Positions 48,735 through 57,843 of a stretch of DNA of 64,000 nt are shown here, one piece after another. Below the pieces are notes generated by a model. It was not told the DNA's origin and made no database searches. It saw only the letters and a list, made by a program, of their open reading frames with translations. Position numbers and translations under genes: made by a program. Numbering within the stretch: the first letter of the stretch is position 1; every line of letters begins with the position of its first letter. The stretch spans positions 434,001 to 498,000 of the forward strand of contig JAKACT010000001.1 of the NCBI GenBank assembly GCA_021821195.1. Reading direction: 5' to 3'. The stretch is from Pseudomonadota bacterium (GTDB lineage: Bacteria; Pseudomonadota; Gammaproteobacteria; Xanthomonadales; Xanthomonadaceae).

Positions 48735-49775
48735 CTAGCTGCGCGCGGCCTTCGGCGGCAAGCCTTCCGCCACCAGCAGCTCGGCGATCTGCACCGCGTT
48801 CAGCGCCGCGCCCTTGCGGATGTTGTCGGCCACCACCCACAGGTTGAGCCCGCGCGGGTGCGACAGGTCCTCGCGGATGCGGCCGACGAACACAGGGTCC
48901 TTGCCCGAGGCGTGGGTCACCGGCGTCGGGTAGCCGCCGGCCTTGTGCTCGTCCACCACTTCCACGCCCGGCGCCTCGCGCAGCAGCGCGCGCGCCTCGT
49001 CCGGGGTGATCTTCTCCTTGGTCTCGATGTTCACTGCTTCCGAGTGGCCGAAGAACACCGGCACGCGCACCGCGGTGGGGTTCACCTGGATGGATGCATC
49101 GCCGAGGATCTTCTGCGTCTCCCACACCAGCTTCATCTCTTCCTTGGTGTAGCCGTTGGGCTGGAACTCGTCGATGTGCGGGATCAGGTTGAAGGCGATC
49201 TGCACTGGGAACTTCGACGGCGCCGGGTCCTGGAAACTGAGCAGCGCCGCGGTCTGCCGGCCCAGCTCCTCCATCGCGCTGCGGCCACCGCCGGAGACCG
49301 ACTGGTAGGTGGCCACGTTGACGCGCTCGATGCCGTACCGCTTGTGGATCGGCGCCAGCACCGGCATCAGCTGCATGGTGGAGCAGTTGGGATTGGCGAT
49401 GATGCCGCGCGGGCGGTTGCGCGCCTGCTCCGGGTTCACCTCGCTGACCACCAGCGGCACGTCGTCGTCGTAGCGGAAGGTCGAGGAGTTGTCGATCACC
49501 ACCGCGCCGGCGGCGGCGAACTTCGGCGCGTACTCCTTGGACACCGAGCCACCGGCGGAGAACAGCGCGATGTCGACGCCCGAGGGGTCGAACGTCGCCA
49601 GATCCTGCACCACCAGCTCTTCGTCGCCGAACTCGACCTTGCCGCCGGCCGAACGCTCGCTGGCCAGCGCCACCAGTTCGCCGACCGGGAAATCACGCTC
49701 GGCCAGGATCGACAGCATCGTCTCGCCCACCGCGCCGGTCGCGCCGACCACGGCCACCTTGTATTGCTTGCTCAT
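48735..49775 (-). CDS. asd: Aspartate-semialdehyde dehydrogenase
   Basis: A 346-residue NADPH enzyme making aspartate semialdehyde for lysine, methionine, threonine and diaminopimelate. Seen are VVGATGAVGETML (nucleotide loop), IIANPNCSTMQLMPVL (catalytic Cys near residue 131), and RVPVFFGHSEAVNIET with the catalytic His near residue 240. It lies 34 bp upstream of the fimV start and 115 bp after aroC on the same strand. Confidence 0.96.
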   Translation of the reverse strand: MSKQYKVAVVGATGAVGETMLSILAERDFPVGELVALASERSAGGKVEFGDEELVVQDLATFDPSGVDIALFSAGGSVSKEYAPKFAAAGAVVIDNSSTFRYDDDVPLVVSEVNPEQARNRPRGIIANPNCSTMQLMPVLAPIHKRYGIERVNVATYQSVSGGGRSAMEELGRQTAALLSFQDPAPSKFPVQIAFNLIPHIDEFQPNGYTKEEMKLVWETQKILGDASIQVNPTAVRVPVFFGHSEAVNIETKEKITPDEARALLREAPGVEVVDEHKAGGYPTPVTHASGKDPVFVGRIREDLSHPRGLNLWVVADNIRKGAALNAVQIAELLVAEGLPPKAARS

Positions 49776-49890
49776 CTGTTGCCTGCCCTGAAGATTGCGG
49801 CGCGTCGAAGCGCCTGCGGGGAATGGGGTTTGCCTGCGTATGCCGCTGCGGCGCGCTGCTGCCCGTGGGGGCCAAGCCGGCGGCGCGCCG

Positions 49891-51000
49891 CTATCGTTTG
49901 GTGTCGGTAATGGAGGTGGTGCCCGCGATGCGCGGCGCGACTTCGCCCACGTCGCCGCACTGCGCGCGGTGGCGCAGCGCCTGGTCCATCAGCACCAGCG
50001 CCAGCATCGCTTCGCAGATGGGGGTGGCGCGGATGCCGACGCAGGGGTCATGGCGGCCGGTGGTGATGACATCGACCACGTTGCCATCCACGTCCAGCCC
50101 CTGCACCGGCAGGCGCAGGCTGGAGGTCGGCTTGAACGCCACCGATACCGACACCTGCTGGCCGGTGGAGATACCGCCGAGGATGCCGCCGGCATGGTTG
50201 GACAGGAAGCCCGCCGGCGTCATCACGTCGCGGTGCTCGCTGCCCCTCGAAGCGACGGAGGCAAAGCCGTCGCCGATCTCCACGCCCTTGACCGCGTTGA
50301 TCGACATCATCGCCGCCGCCAGCTCGCCATCGAGTTTTCCGTAGATCGGCTCGCCCCAGCCCGGCGGCACGCCGTCGGCCACCACCAGCACGCGCGCGCC
50401 GACCGAGTCGCCGGATTTGCGCAGCGCGTCCATGTAGGTTTCCAGCTCCGCCACCTGTTCCGCGCAGGGCCAGAAGAACGGGTTGCCTTCGACCGCGTTC
50501 CAGTCCTGCCCGCGCGGCACGACATCGCCGATCTGGGTCATGCAGCCGCGCACGGTCACGCCGCGCTGCGCCAGCCACTTCTTGGCGATGACCGCGGCGG
50601 CCACGCGCATGGTCGTCTCGCGCGCGCTGGAACGCCCGCCGCCGCGCGGGTCGCGGATGCCGTACTTCTGCCAGTAGCTGTAGTCGGCGTGGCCGGGGCG
50701 GAACTGCGCGGCGATGGCGCTGTAGTCCTTGCTGCGCTGGTCGGTATTGCGGATCAGTAGGGCAATCGGGGTGCCGGTGGTGACACCCTCATGCACGCCG
50801 GAGAGGATCTCCACCTCGTCCGCCTCGTGCCGCGCCGAGGTATGCCGGGTCTTGCCGGTGGCGCGCCGCGCGAGGTCGTGGGCGAAGTCTTCCGGTGCGA
50901 TGGCAATGCCCGGCGGGCAGCCGTCGAGGACGCAGCCGATGGCCGGCCCGTGCGATTCGCCGAAGGTGGTGACGCGCAGCAGGCGGCCGAAGCTGTTCAT
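49891..51000 (-). CDS. aroC: Chorismate synthase
   Basis: A 369-residue FMN-dependent enzyme making chorismate from EPSP, the last shared step of aromatic synthesis. Signatures are [19 protein letters not shown] at the start, [19 protein letters not shown] (near 125), and [20 protein letters not shown], with [20 protein letters not shown] near the end. ATG at 51000. It lies 4 bp downstream of prmB, the common prmB-aroC order. Confidence 0.97.
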   Translation of the reverse strand: MNSFGRLLRVTTFGESHGPAIGCVLDGCPPGIAIAPEDFAHDLARRATGKTRHTSARHEADEVEILSGVHEGVTTGTPIALLIRNTDQRSKDYSAIAAQFRPGHADYSYWQKYGIRDPRGGGRSSARETTMRVAAAVIAKKWLAQRGVTVRGCMTQIGDVVPRGQDWNAVEGNPFFWPCAEQVAELETYMDALRKSGDSVGARVLVVADGVPPGWGEPIYGKLDGELAAAMMSINAVKGVEIGDGFASVASRGSEHRDVMTPAGFLSNHAGGILGGISTGQQVSVSVAFKPTSSLRLPVQGLDVDGNVVDVITTGRHDPCVGIRATPICEAMLALVLMDQALRHRAQCGDVGEVAPRIAGTTSITDTKR

Positions 51001-51004
51001 CGAA

Positions 51005-51949
51005 TCAGAACAGCCCCGCCGGCGGCGCGCCCGCTTCACGCGCGGCGGCCAGCTGGGTGATGCGGGCGTTGTGCTCGATCAGGTCGGCGCACTCGGCCAC
51101 GAAGATGCCCATCTGCCCGACCTTGAACTCCACCCACGCCAGCGGCAGCTCCGGCAGCAGCTTGACCAGCGCCTGCTCGGCCTCGCCCACTTCGCAGATA
51201 AGCAGGCCGTCTTCCGACAGGTGCAGCGGCGCGTCGCGCAGGATCTTCAGGCACAGGTCCAGGCCGTCGTCGCCCGCGCGCAGGCCCAGTTCCGGCTCGT
51301 GCGCGTATTCGCGCGGCAGCGCGTCGGTTTCGTCGTTGGTGACGTAGGGCGGATTGGTGACGATCAGGTCGTAGCGCTCACCGGCCAGGCCGGCGAACAG
51401 GTCGGACTTCAGGAAGCGCACGTTCTGCACGTGCAGGCGCTTTTCGTTCTCGCGCGACAGCGCCAGCGCGTCGTCGCTGATGTCCACGCCGTCCACGTGC
51501 CAGTCCGGGTTGTAGTGCGCCATCGCAATCGCAATGCAGCCGGAGCCGGTGCACAGGTCCAGCGCGCGGCGCACGTCGCGGTCGCCCAGCCACGGCTGGA
51601 AGCCGGACTCGATCAGCTCGGCGATCGGCGAGCGCGGCACCAGCGCACGCTTGTCGGACTTGAAACTCAGGCCGGCGAACCAGGCCTCGCCGGTCAGGTA
51701 GCAGGCCGGGATGCGCTCTTCGATACGGCGCAGGAACAGGCCCAGCACCTCTTCCTTTTCCGCCTCGGTGACGCGGGCGCTGCCGTACACCGGCGACAGG
51801 TCGTGCGGCAGGTGCAGGGCGTGCAGGGTCAGCTGGGTCGCCTCGTCCAGCGCATTGTCGAAGCTGTGGCCGAAGGTCAGCCCCGCCGCATTGAACCGGC
51901 TGGCGCCGTAGCGGATCAGGTCGATGATGGTCTGCAGTTCCTGGGACAT
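51005..51949 (-). CDS. prmB: 50S ribosomal protein L3 N(5)-glutamine methyltransferase
   Basis: A 314-residue SAM methyltransferase. The SAM site is [18 protein letters not shown] (near residues 129-146) and the catalytic motif NPPY (near 196) is intact; the surrounding [19 protein letters not shown] with [15 protein letters not shown] matches PrmB/HemK. The neighbouring aroC supports PrmB over PrmC. The start at 51949 ([19 protein letters not shown]) is the family start. It is divergent from the sco gene. Confidence 0.95.
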   Translation of the reverse strand: MSQELQTIIDLIRYGASRFNAAGLTFGHSFDNALDEATQLTLHALHLPHDLSPVYGSARVTEAEKEEVLGLFLRRIEERIPACYLTGEAWFAGLSFKSDKRALVPRSPIAELIESGFQPWLGDRDVRRALDLCTGSGCIAIAMAHYNPDWHVDGVDISDDALALSRENEKRLHVQNVRFLKSDLFAGLAGERYDLIVTNPPYVTNDETDALPREYAHEPELGLRAGDDGLDLCLKILRDAPLHLSEDGLLICEVGEAEQALVKLLPELPLAWVEFKVGQMGIFVAECADLIEHNARITQLAAAREAGAPPAGLF

Positions 51950-52030
51950 GGCGGCAACAGCTGGGCAAGGCGCTGAAGTATAGCGGTGGCACCCCGGTAT
52001 CATGGCGGGCCGCTTCCATGCCAGACGTTC

Positions 52031-52669
52031 ATGTCCCGACGCCTTGTCCCCGTGTTGATCGTCGCCGCCCTCGCCGCCGGGCTGGGGCTATGGGCCTCGC
52101 AGCGCCTACACGCGCCGGCCGCGCCCGCACTGCCCGCCACCCGCGCGGTGACCCTGCTGCCTACCCCGCGCGAGCTGCCGGCGTTCGCGCTGCAGCAGGA
52201 CGGCGGCAAGGTGCTGGACAAGGCGGCGCTGAAAGGCCACTGGACCGTGGTGTTCCTGGGCTTCACCCACTGCCCGGACGTCTGCCCCACCACCCTGGCG
52301 GAACTGGCCGGGGCGCAGAAGCAATGGGCGGCGCTGCCCGCGGACATCCGCCCGCGCGTGCTGTTCGTCTCGGCCGATCCGGAGCGCGACACCCCGCAGC
52401 TGGTGGCCCAGTACGCCCGCGCCTTCCACCCCGACTCGCTGGCCGCCACCGCGCCGCTGCCGCAGCTGGAGGCGTTCGCGCGCTCGCTGTCGCTGGTGTT
52501 CATGAAGGTGCCCGGCGCCAGTGGCGACCCGGCCGACTACAGCATCGACCACAGCGCCGCGCTGGTGCTGCTGGATCCGCAGGCGCGCATGGCCGGGGTG
52601 ACCCAGCCGCCGTTCGACGTGAAGGGCATTGCCGCCGACCTTGAAATGCTGACCAAGGCTGCCCGATGA
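52031..52669 (+). CDS. SCO1/SenC family copper protein
   Basis: A 212-residue protein with an N-terminal membrane anchor (about 6-22) and a thioredoxin-fold SCO domain. The copper ligands are Cys81 and Cys85 in [11 protein letters not shown] and the His near residue 174 in [15 protein letters not shown] proteins deliver copper to cytochrome oxidase or protect against oxidative stress; there are no oxidase genes nearby. It overlaps psd by 4 bp (ATGA). Confidence 0.93.
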   Translation: MSRRLVPVLIVAALAAGLGLWASQRLHAPAAPALPATRAVTLLPTPRELPAFALQQDGGKVLDKAALKGHWTVVFLGFTHCPDVCPTTLAELAGAQKQWAALPADIRPRVLFVSADPERDTPQLVAQYARAFHPDSLAATAPLPQLEAFARSLSLVFMKVPGASGDPADYSIDHSAALVLLDPQARMAGVTQPPFDVKGIAADLEMLTKAAR

Positions 52670-53508
52670 GCCCGCTCACCGCCCTCACCTATGTCCTGCC
52701 GCACCGCCTGCTGTCCTCGCTGGCGCGGCGGCTGGCCTATTCCACGAACCGCGGGCTCAAGCAGTGGCTGATCGACACCGTCACCCGCCGGTTCGGCGTG
52801 GACCTGTCGGAAGCGGCGGAACCTGACCCCACCGCCTATCCCAGCTTCAACACCTTCTTCACCCGCGCGCTGAAGCCCGGCGCGCGCACGCCCGACGCCG
52901 ACCCGCGCGCCCTGCTGATGCCGGCCGACGGTCACATCAGCCAGTGCGGGCCGATCGTCGAGGGCCGCATCTTCCAGGCCAAGGGCCAGGGCTTCACCGC
53001 CGCCGAGCTGCTGGGCAGCGAGGCCGATGCCGCGCCGTTCAAGGATGGCAGCTTCGCCACCGTGTACTTGTCCCCGCGCGACTACCACCGCGTGCACATG
53101 CCGTGGACCGGCACCCTGCGCGAAACCGTGCACGTGCCCGGCCGGCTGTTTTCGGTAGGCACAGACGCGGTGGCCAGCGTGCCGCGGCTGTTCGCCCGCA
53201 ACGAACGGCTGGTCTGCCATTTCGACACCGACTTCGGCCCGATGGTGCAGGTGATGGTGGGTGCGCTGCTGGTGTCCGGCGTGGAAACCGTGTGGAGCGG
53301 CGTGGAGATCCCCGCCTACGGCGATGCCATCACCCGCAAGGACTACCGCGGCAAGGGCATCACCCTGGAACGCTTCGCCGAGATGGCGCGCTTCAACTAC
53401 GGCAGCACCGTGATCGTGCTGCTGCCCAAGGGCGTGGCCACGCTGGACCCGGCACTGCAGGCGGAAAGCCCGGTGCGGCTGGGGCAGCGGCTGGCGCTTC
53501 GCGACTGA
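52666..53508 (+). CDS. psd: Phosphatidylserine decarboxylase proenzyme
   Basis: A 280-residue membrane-bound enzyme forming phosphatidylethanolamine. It cleaves itself before the Ser of the GST motif to make a pyruvoyl group; here the motif is [13 protein letters not shown] near residue 248. [25 protein letters not shown] holds the conserved His. The length fits the prokaryotic type I family. Its start overlaps the sco stop; a small hairpin follows. Confidence 0.95.
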   Translation: MSPLTALTYVLPHRLLSSLARRLAYSTNRGLKQWLIDTVTRRFGVDLSEAAEPDPTAYPSFNTFFTRALKPGARTPDADPRALLMPADGHISQCGPIVEGRIFQAKGQGFTAAELLGSEADAAPFKDGSFATVYLSPRDYHRVHMPWTGTLRETVHVPGRLFSVGTDAVASVPRLFARNERLVCHFDTDFGPMVQVMVGALLVSGVETVWSGVEIPAYGDAITRKDYRGKGITLERFAEMARFNYGSTVIVLLPKGVATLDPALQAESPVRLGQRLALRD

Positions 53509-53541
53509 GCCGCGTCCGGATCCCCCCAACACAACCGACAG

Positions 53542-53561
53542 GGCCCGCAGCGATGCGGGCC
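53542..53561. terminator. Hairpin after psd
   Basis: An 8-bp stem (GGCCCGCA / TGCGGGCC) with a 4-nt loop between the convergent psd and NTF2-like genes. No T run follows, so it is a weak terminator candidate. Confidence 0.45.
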
Positions 53562-53609
53562 TTGCGCGTTGTGGCGCTCAGGAAACTCGACCCTGAACCG
53601 GATTTCCGG

Positions 53610-54128
53610 TCACTTCCCCGCGTCGTGCGCCACGGGTGTCGGCGTGGCCGCGCGATGCCCGTAACTCAGGACGCGGGTGATTTCCCATTTGCCATCTGCA
53701 TGGCGCCACACCATCGCGAACTCCGCCTCGCCCTCGCACCGGTTGGTACCGCTCTGGCAGAAGCGGTGGAGGCCGGTCGCAATCGCGCCGAAACCCTTGA
53801 CCGGCGAGACCCGGAAGCTTTCTTCCACCAGCTGGCGCGTGTACCTGCCGCAGGCGTGCTGCCGGGTGTTTCCGATCATCGCGTCGCGGCTCCAGGTGAC
53901 CCCGCCGTTGTCGTGGTAGAACTCGACGTCGCTGGCGAAGTACGAAGCATGCTTCGCAAGCTCGGCGCCATCCGCGCACCGGTTGAACGCATCGAACACC
54001 TGCTGGTCGAGACGATGGAGGGTCTCGCGCAGGCGCGCATCGTCATCGCCGTCGGCAGCAGCGGTTGCGGGCAAAGCGGCAACAAGGGCGAACAGGATCG
54101 CAGCCGCGATCACGAGTGTGGATTGCAC
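53610..54128 (-). CDS. Secreted NTF2/SnoaL-like protein (DUF4440-type)
   Basis: A 172-residue protein with a signal peptide (about 1-24) and an NTF2-like cone domain: helix RLRETLHRLDQQVFDAFNR, SYFASDVEFYHDNGGVTWSRDAM, and strands near FAMVWRHADGKWEITRVLSYGH. The fold serves as a binding pocket in many enzymes and binding proteins; no role can be named. Two Cys (near 126 and 132) may form a disulfide. Its 5' end overlaps the end of the upstream small membrane gene by 19 bp. Confidence 0.8.
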   Translation of the reverse strand: MQSTLVIAAAILFALVAALPATAAADGDDDARLRETLHRLDQQVFDAFNRCADGAELAKHASYFASDVEFYHDNGGVTWSRDAMIGNTRQHACGRYTRQLVEESFRVSPVKGFGAIATGLHRFCQSGTNRCEGEAEFAMVWRHADGKWEITRVLSYGHRAATPTPVAHDAGK

Positions 54129-54400
54129 GCGTTGTCCCTGTGTCGTGGGAAGAAGAATGGAAGTCCGGCAGCCGGATCAGGCCGCTGCCGTGCGGGCCCC
54201 GGGCGCCAGCCCAGCAGGCGCGCCGGCAGGAAGAGCAGCGCCTGCAGGAAGGCGAACAGCGCAGTGAACGTGATGCCCACCAGCCGGAATGGCAGGGCGA
54301 TGAGCCAGGCCAGCGGCCAGAGCACCAGCACCAGCAACGCCAGCGGCCAGCACACAACGAAGAGCACGCACCAGACCAGCAGTGCCAGCAGCGCTTTCAT
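54110..54400 (-). CDS. Small membrane protein, unknown function
   Basis: A 96-residue protein with two hydrophobic segments (about 4-30 and 34-62), separated by a short turn, and a Pro/Arg/His-rich tail. It has no recognised motif. It overlaps the secreted NTF2-like gene by 19 bp and shares its strand, so they are probably co-transcribed. It might be a membrane helper for that protein, but this is a guess. Confidence 0.65.
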   Translation of the reverse strand: MKALLALLVWCVLFVVCWPLALLVLVLWPLAWLIALPFRLVGITFTALFAFLQALLFLPARLLGWRPGPARQRPDPAAGLPFFFPRHRDNACNPHS

Positions 54401-54513
54401 GTCGGGCTCCCAAGGGCCTGATTGGAGCGCCTACGTTGCTGTCGGCAGCAGGCACCGGCAACCGCCGCGCGACGAACCTGCCGGAATCCGGGACGGAACC
54501 GGGACAGCGGCGA

Positions 54514-54891
54514 CTAGAACATCCCCAGCGCGTTCGGCGAATCCTTCGGAACCACCTGCCCCACGTCCCACATTTCCACGATCCTGTCGCCGGAGAACCG
54601 CAGGATATGCACCACCGCGATGTCGATGTCGGCCTGCTCCCGCCGCAGGTGCGACAGCACCGCCACCCGGTCGCCGCTCTCGATGGTCTGCTTGACCTCG
54701 AATGACTTGTTCGGCTCGCTGCGCGCGCTTTCCTCCATCCCCCGCAGCAGCGATTCGCGGTCGTCCGGAAACCAGGCGTTGTGGTGGCGGAAATCCTCCG
54801 CCACATGGCGGTCGTAAGCCTCCCGCACCCGCCCGGAAGCACACAGGCACAAGAACTCGGTGGCGATGGATGCAAGGGACGCATGGGACAT
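54514..54891 (-). CDS. NTF2/SnoaL-like family protein
   Basis: A 125-residue cytoplasmic protein of the NTF2-like superfamily (SnoaL subgroup). Seen are the N-terminal helix FLCLCASGRVREAYDRHV, DFRHHNAWFPDDRESLLRGM, and the conserved C-terminus HILRFSGDRIVEMWDVGQ followed by KDSPNALGMF. The role is unknown; relatives include polyketide cyclases and isomerases. The start at 54891 (MSHASLASIATEF) is preferred over ATG 54906. A decayed copy of its 3' end lies at 58699-58752. Confidence 0.85.
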   Translation of the reverse strand: MSHASLASIATEFLCLCASGRVREAYDRHVAEDFRHHNAWFPDDRESLLRGMEESARSEPNKSFEVKQTIESGDRVAVLSHLRREQADIDIAVVHILRFSGDRIVEMWDVGQVVPKDSPNALGMF

Positions 54892-55053
54892 GGCGGCACG
54901 CTCCAACGGTGAAACCGCCGCCAGTCTCCCGCATCCGCCGTCGTGACTGAAGCAGACACCGGCCGGGCGCCACTGGAAGGGAACCTGGCCCGCTACTATC
55001 GGGCAACGCCATCACCGGTGGTCCGCCATCGCAAGCAGCACGCGGGAGTCACG

Positions 55054-55719
55054 ATGGGCAACTGGCACACCCTCTACACCCCCTGCGGCGCGGTGCAGGC
55101 CTGGCGCGCGGATCCCGACGGCACGCCGCGCGGTGCGGTGGTGGTGGCGCATGAAATCTTCGGCCTGCTGCCGCACTACCAGCGCCTGTGCGAACGGCTG
55201 GCCCATGCGGGCTTCATCGCGCTGGCGCCGGCATATTTCGACCTGATCGAGCCGGGACTCGTGCTGCCCACCGACGCGGCCGGCGCCGACCGCGGCCGTG
55301 GCGTTGTGAACCGGCTGGGCCTGGACTGCGGCCTGGATACCACCGAAACCGCCGCGCAGCTACTGCAGGCGGAGGGCCACAAGGTGGGCGTGCTGGGGTT
55401 TTCCTGGGGCGGCACGGTGGCGCTGCTGGCCAATACCCGGCTGGGCCTGCCGGCGGTCAGCTATTACGCCACCCGCAACCCGCCCTATCTGGATGAACCC
55501 GCGCAGGCGCCGCTGATGTTCCACTTCGGCGCGCTGGATGCACCCATCCCGCCGGACACCATCGAACTGCATCGGCAGAAACAGCCGCAGTCGCAAGTCT
55601 TCGTCTACGCAGGTGCCGACCACGCCTTCAACCGCGACCCGGATCCGCCCTACCACCCGCAAGCAGCCGCGCTGGCGTGGGAGCGGACGCTCGGTTTCTT
55701 CAGCGAACACCTGCGATAA
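55054..55719 (+). CDS. Dienelactone hydrolase family protein
   Basis: A 221-residue alpha/beta hydrolase of the dienelactone hydrolase family. The nucleophile motif is VGVLGFSWGGTVALLA: a Ser replaces the Cys of true dienelactone hydrolases. The acid/His part is VYAGADHAFNRD near the C-terminus, and HEIFGLLPHY near residue 36 has the family Glu. It may hydrolyse small esters or lactones. The ATG at 55054 has a GGGAG ribosome site; the longer frame to 54943 is rejected for this reason. Confidence 0.88.
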   Translation: MGNWHTLYTPCGAVQAWRADPDGTPRGAVVVAHEIFGLLPHYQRLCERLAHAGFIALAPAYFDLIEPGLVLPTDAAGADRGRGVVNRLGLDCGLDTTETAAQLLQAEGHKVGVLGFSWGGTVALLANTRLGLPAVSYYATRNPPYLDEPAQAPLMFHFGALDAPIPPDTIELHRQKQPQSQVFVYAGADHAFNRDPDPPYHPQAAALAWERTLGFFSEHLR

Positions 55720-55767
55720 GCGGCGCAACGCCCCCTGATGCCAACATCGCGATTAACGCCGATTGGA

Positions 55768-56523
55768 TCAACTGAAGGGCGCCTGCAACCAACTATCGTG
55801 GTCGCGCCGTATCGCATCAAACGCCATCCATCCCAGCAGCGCCCCAGCGCCCAAGCCAATCAAGCCACCGCCTAGCAATGCGATGTCCGCCACCACGCAG
55901 GATAGGAAGATCGCGGCGGCCACCGCCAAGCCAATCATCGTCGACTGCCGCGTCCGGGCCTCCAGCCTCGTCTTGAGCTCGCGCGCAAGAATGTCCAATG
56001 TGGACAGGCTTGCCTTCGAAACACTGCCCTGCGTACTTGCGCGGCCGATCATCACCGGGTGCGCCTTGAAGTTATGAATCGTGAAGCGGTGGACGCCACG
56101 ACCCGTTCCCGCCTCTGAACCCGTCGTCTTGTAGTACGCCAGCAGCACCACGCCGTTCGCACCCAATGAAGACGCGCGCCCCAGCAGCTCGTCTTGCGCG
56201 TCGCCGGGCGACTCCCGCGAGCTGCCATGCACCGTCCACTGGCTGGCTTGAAGCGTCTCCCAGCCCGGGATATCCGAACCCCGCGAATGCATGATCGATT
56301 CCGGCACCAGATAGCGCACGGGGCCGGCCTGCCCCAATGCCCTGGCCTTGCGGGCACGGTAACCCCTCGGCGTCGCCGTTTCCTCGAACGCCAGTCGCTG
56401 CCCCTCGATGGGTGCGCAGTCCCCCGCGAAATCCGCCGCATGCAGGAAGTAGTCGCGCCCGTCGTCCCCCCTGATGAATCCGTAGCCCTTGCTTGCCAGA
56501 TAGCTCGATACCGTTCCGTCCAT
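55768..56523 (-). CDS. Cold-shock domain fused to YbjQ-like and membrane segments
   Basis: A 251-residue protein of unusual build. Residues 1-45 form a cold-shock-type OB fold with SKGYGFIRGDDGRDYFLHAADF (RNP-like motif). Residues about 70-165 hold a domain with LGANGVVLLAYYKTTGSE and HRFTIHNFKAHPVMIGRA that recalls YbjQ/heavy-metal-binding domains. Residues about 195-235 contain two membrane helices (MIGLAVAAAIFLSCVVADIA and GGGLIGLGAGALLGWMAFDA). This would link nucleic acid binding to a membrane. Function unknown. It lies at the start of an A/T-richer stretch. Confidence 0.8.
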   Translation of the reverse strand: MDGTVSSYLASKGYGFIRGDDGRDYFLHAADFAGDCAPIEGQRLAFEETATPRGYRARKARALGQAGPVRYLVPESIMHSRGSDIPGWETLQASQWTVHGSSRESPGDAQDELLGRASSLGANGVVLLAYYKTTGSEAGTGRGVHRFTIHNFKAHPVMIGRASTQGSVSKASLSTLDILARELKTRLEARTRQSTMIGLAVAAAIFLSCVVADIALLGGGLIGLGAGALLGWMAFDAIRRDHDSWLQAPFS

Positions 56524-56647
56524 CCGTGGCTCCCCCTTGCGTATTTACCCTACTCCCCCGCGCGCTCCCCAACGCCGCCAGCACCTGCCACGACCTTGGC
56601 CAACGCTTCCTCCGCGGGCCACGGCCAGCAACCGGCTGGCGCCCTGG

Positions 56648-57040
56648 TCACACGACGGCCGCAGGGTTCCAGATGATGGCCACCAGCGATGCAAACAGCA
56701 GCGCCATCACCGGCAGCAGGGAAAGCGCGAAGCCCAAGCCACGGCTGGCGGGTGCGGAGAGGTAGCTGCGCCAGTAGATGAACCGACCCACCAGGAAAAC
56801 GGCGCCGACGGCCGCAACCCAAGCCTGCGGCCAGTACTTGCCGGCGATGAACAGGAGCGGCAGGAACGCCACCAGCAGCTCCAGCGTGTTCATTTGGACG
56901 CGATAGGTACGTTCAAACAGCTCATGGCCGGTAACGGCGGGAGCCTTGACGCCATACCTCCCCCGGGCCTGGCCAACAAGCACGCCAAAGAACACGAACT
57001 GCGCCACTGCAAGCACCGCAACCAAATCCACGTAGTGCAT
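56648..57040 (-). CDS. MAPEG family membrane protein
   Basis: A 130-residue membrane protein with four helices; FERTYRVQMNTLELLVAFLP (residues 42-61) is the MAPEG signature with the NxxE pair. It is the second MAPEG gene in the window and differs from that at 23571-23957. Possible glutathione-dependent function is unproven. It stands alone on the minus strand, 86 bp after the unknown secreted gene. Confidence 0.85.
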   Translation of the reverse strand: MHYVDLVAVLAVAQFVFFGVLVGQARGRYGVKAPAVTGHELFERTYRVQMNTLELLVAFLPLLFIAGKYWPQAWVAAVGAVFLVGRFIYWRSYLSAPASRGLGFALSLLPVMALLFASLVAIIWNPAAVV

Positions 57041-57088
57041 AACCTTCCAATCCTAGGGGGGGCCATGATCAATCGTCCAATTGCTCCA

Positions 57089-57113
57089 CCAGGGCTAGGA
57101 AGCCCGGCCCTGG
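57089..57113 (-). terminator. Hairpin after the unknown secreted protein gene
   Basis: A 7-bp stem (CCAGGGC / GCCCTGG) with an 11-nt loop lies 13 bp beyond the stop of the gene at 57126. It lacks a T run; weak terminator candidate. Confidence 0.4.
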
Positions 57114-57125
57114 CCCTTGGTTTCC

Positions 57126-57596
57126 TTAATCACCGCCCGCCGCACCTTCAAACACCGCCTTGATCTTTGCTTCGTCGACGAACTTAACGAAATTCTGCGA
57201 CTCGGCGGAGACGCTGGGATTGGCAAGCAAGGTGGTCATCGCGATCTGGCCGAGCACGGTAAAGCTACCCTTCAGGACCTCGGGGCCCTCGTATTTGACC
57301 GCCTTCGCTGTTTCAGCCCGGCAAGAGTCTGCCAGCAGCGTTTCGAACACCGCCCCGGCGCGCTTGGCTACTGCAGCTCGATCGGAATCGCTAACCTTGG
57401 CCAATGAAGCCGCACTCGGATGGACCGACATGACGGTATAGATCCACTGCGCCAGCACGATCTTGTCGCCGTCACTCGTTTTTTCGACAAGGCACTTTGC
57501 TAGATCGTCCCCGTACACACTGGCACCGGCCGGTGTCGGGGCGAAAAAAACGAAAAGCGAGGAGATAACCACGCCAAGCGCAACAGGAATACGCAT
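57126..57596 (-). CDS. Secreted protein of unknown function
   Basis: A 156-residue protein with a signal peptide (about 1-25, ending AGA-SV). The mature part is alpha-helical, with two Cys (near 35 and 92) that could form a disulfide, and patterns such as KIVLAQWIYTVMSVHPSA and AVAKRAGAVFETLLADSCRAETAKAV. I do not recognise the family, though similar proteins exist among soil gamma-proteobacteria. The 247 bp upstream hold no gene; they carry AT-rich stretches and the sequence GGTGTCAGGGACA near 57791. Confidence 0.7.
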   Translation of the reverse strand: MRIPVALGVVISSLFVFFAPTPAGASVYGDDLAKCLVEKTSDGDKIVLAQWIYTVMSVHPSAASLAKVSDSDRAAVAKRAGAVFETLLADSCRAETAKAVKYEGPEVLKGSFTVLGQIAMTTLLANPSVSAESQNFVKFVDEAKIKAVFEGAAGGD

Positions 57597-57843
57597 TTAC
57601 TTCCCCAGTCGGAACGACAATGTCTAGCGGTGCGGGATGGTACCAGCATCGAATCCAAGCCAACCGGCCCGATGCATGGTGGCCAGACCCTGCCCACGGC
57701 CCTCGCAACCCCGTCGCAAACTCCCGCTAGCGCCTCGCTATAACGCCGCGCGCATTGGCCGCCAGCGGTAGTAAGGCTCGGAAAAAGAAAAAGGTGTCAG
57801 GGACAATTAGCCAGATAAGAGTCGACTTTGGCGAGGTCAAACA

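Noticed and set aside
57781..57805. The sequence around GGTGTCAGGGACA as part of a REP-associated transposase repeat
   Set aside because: It resembles sequence I have seen near such transposases, but there is no transposase, no second copy and no inverted partner here.
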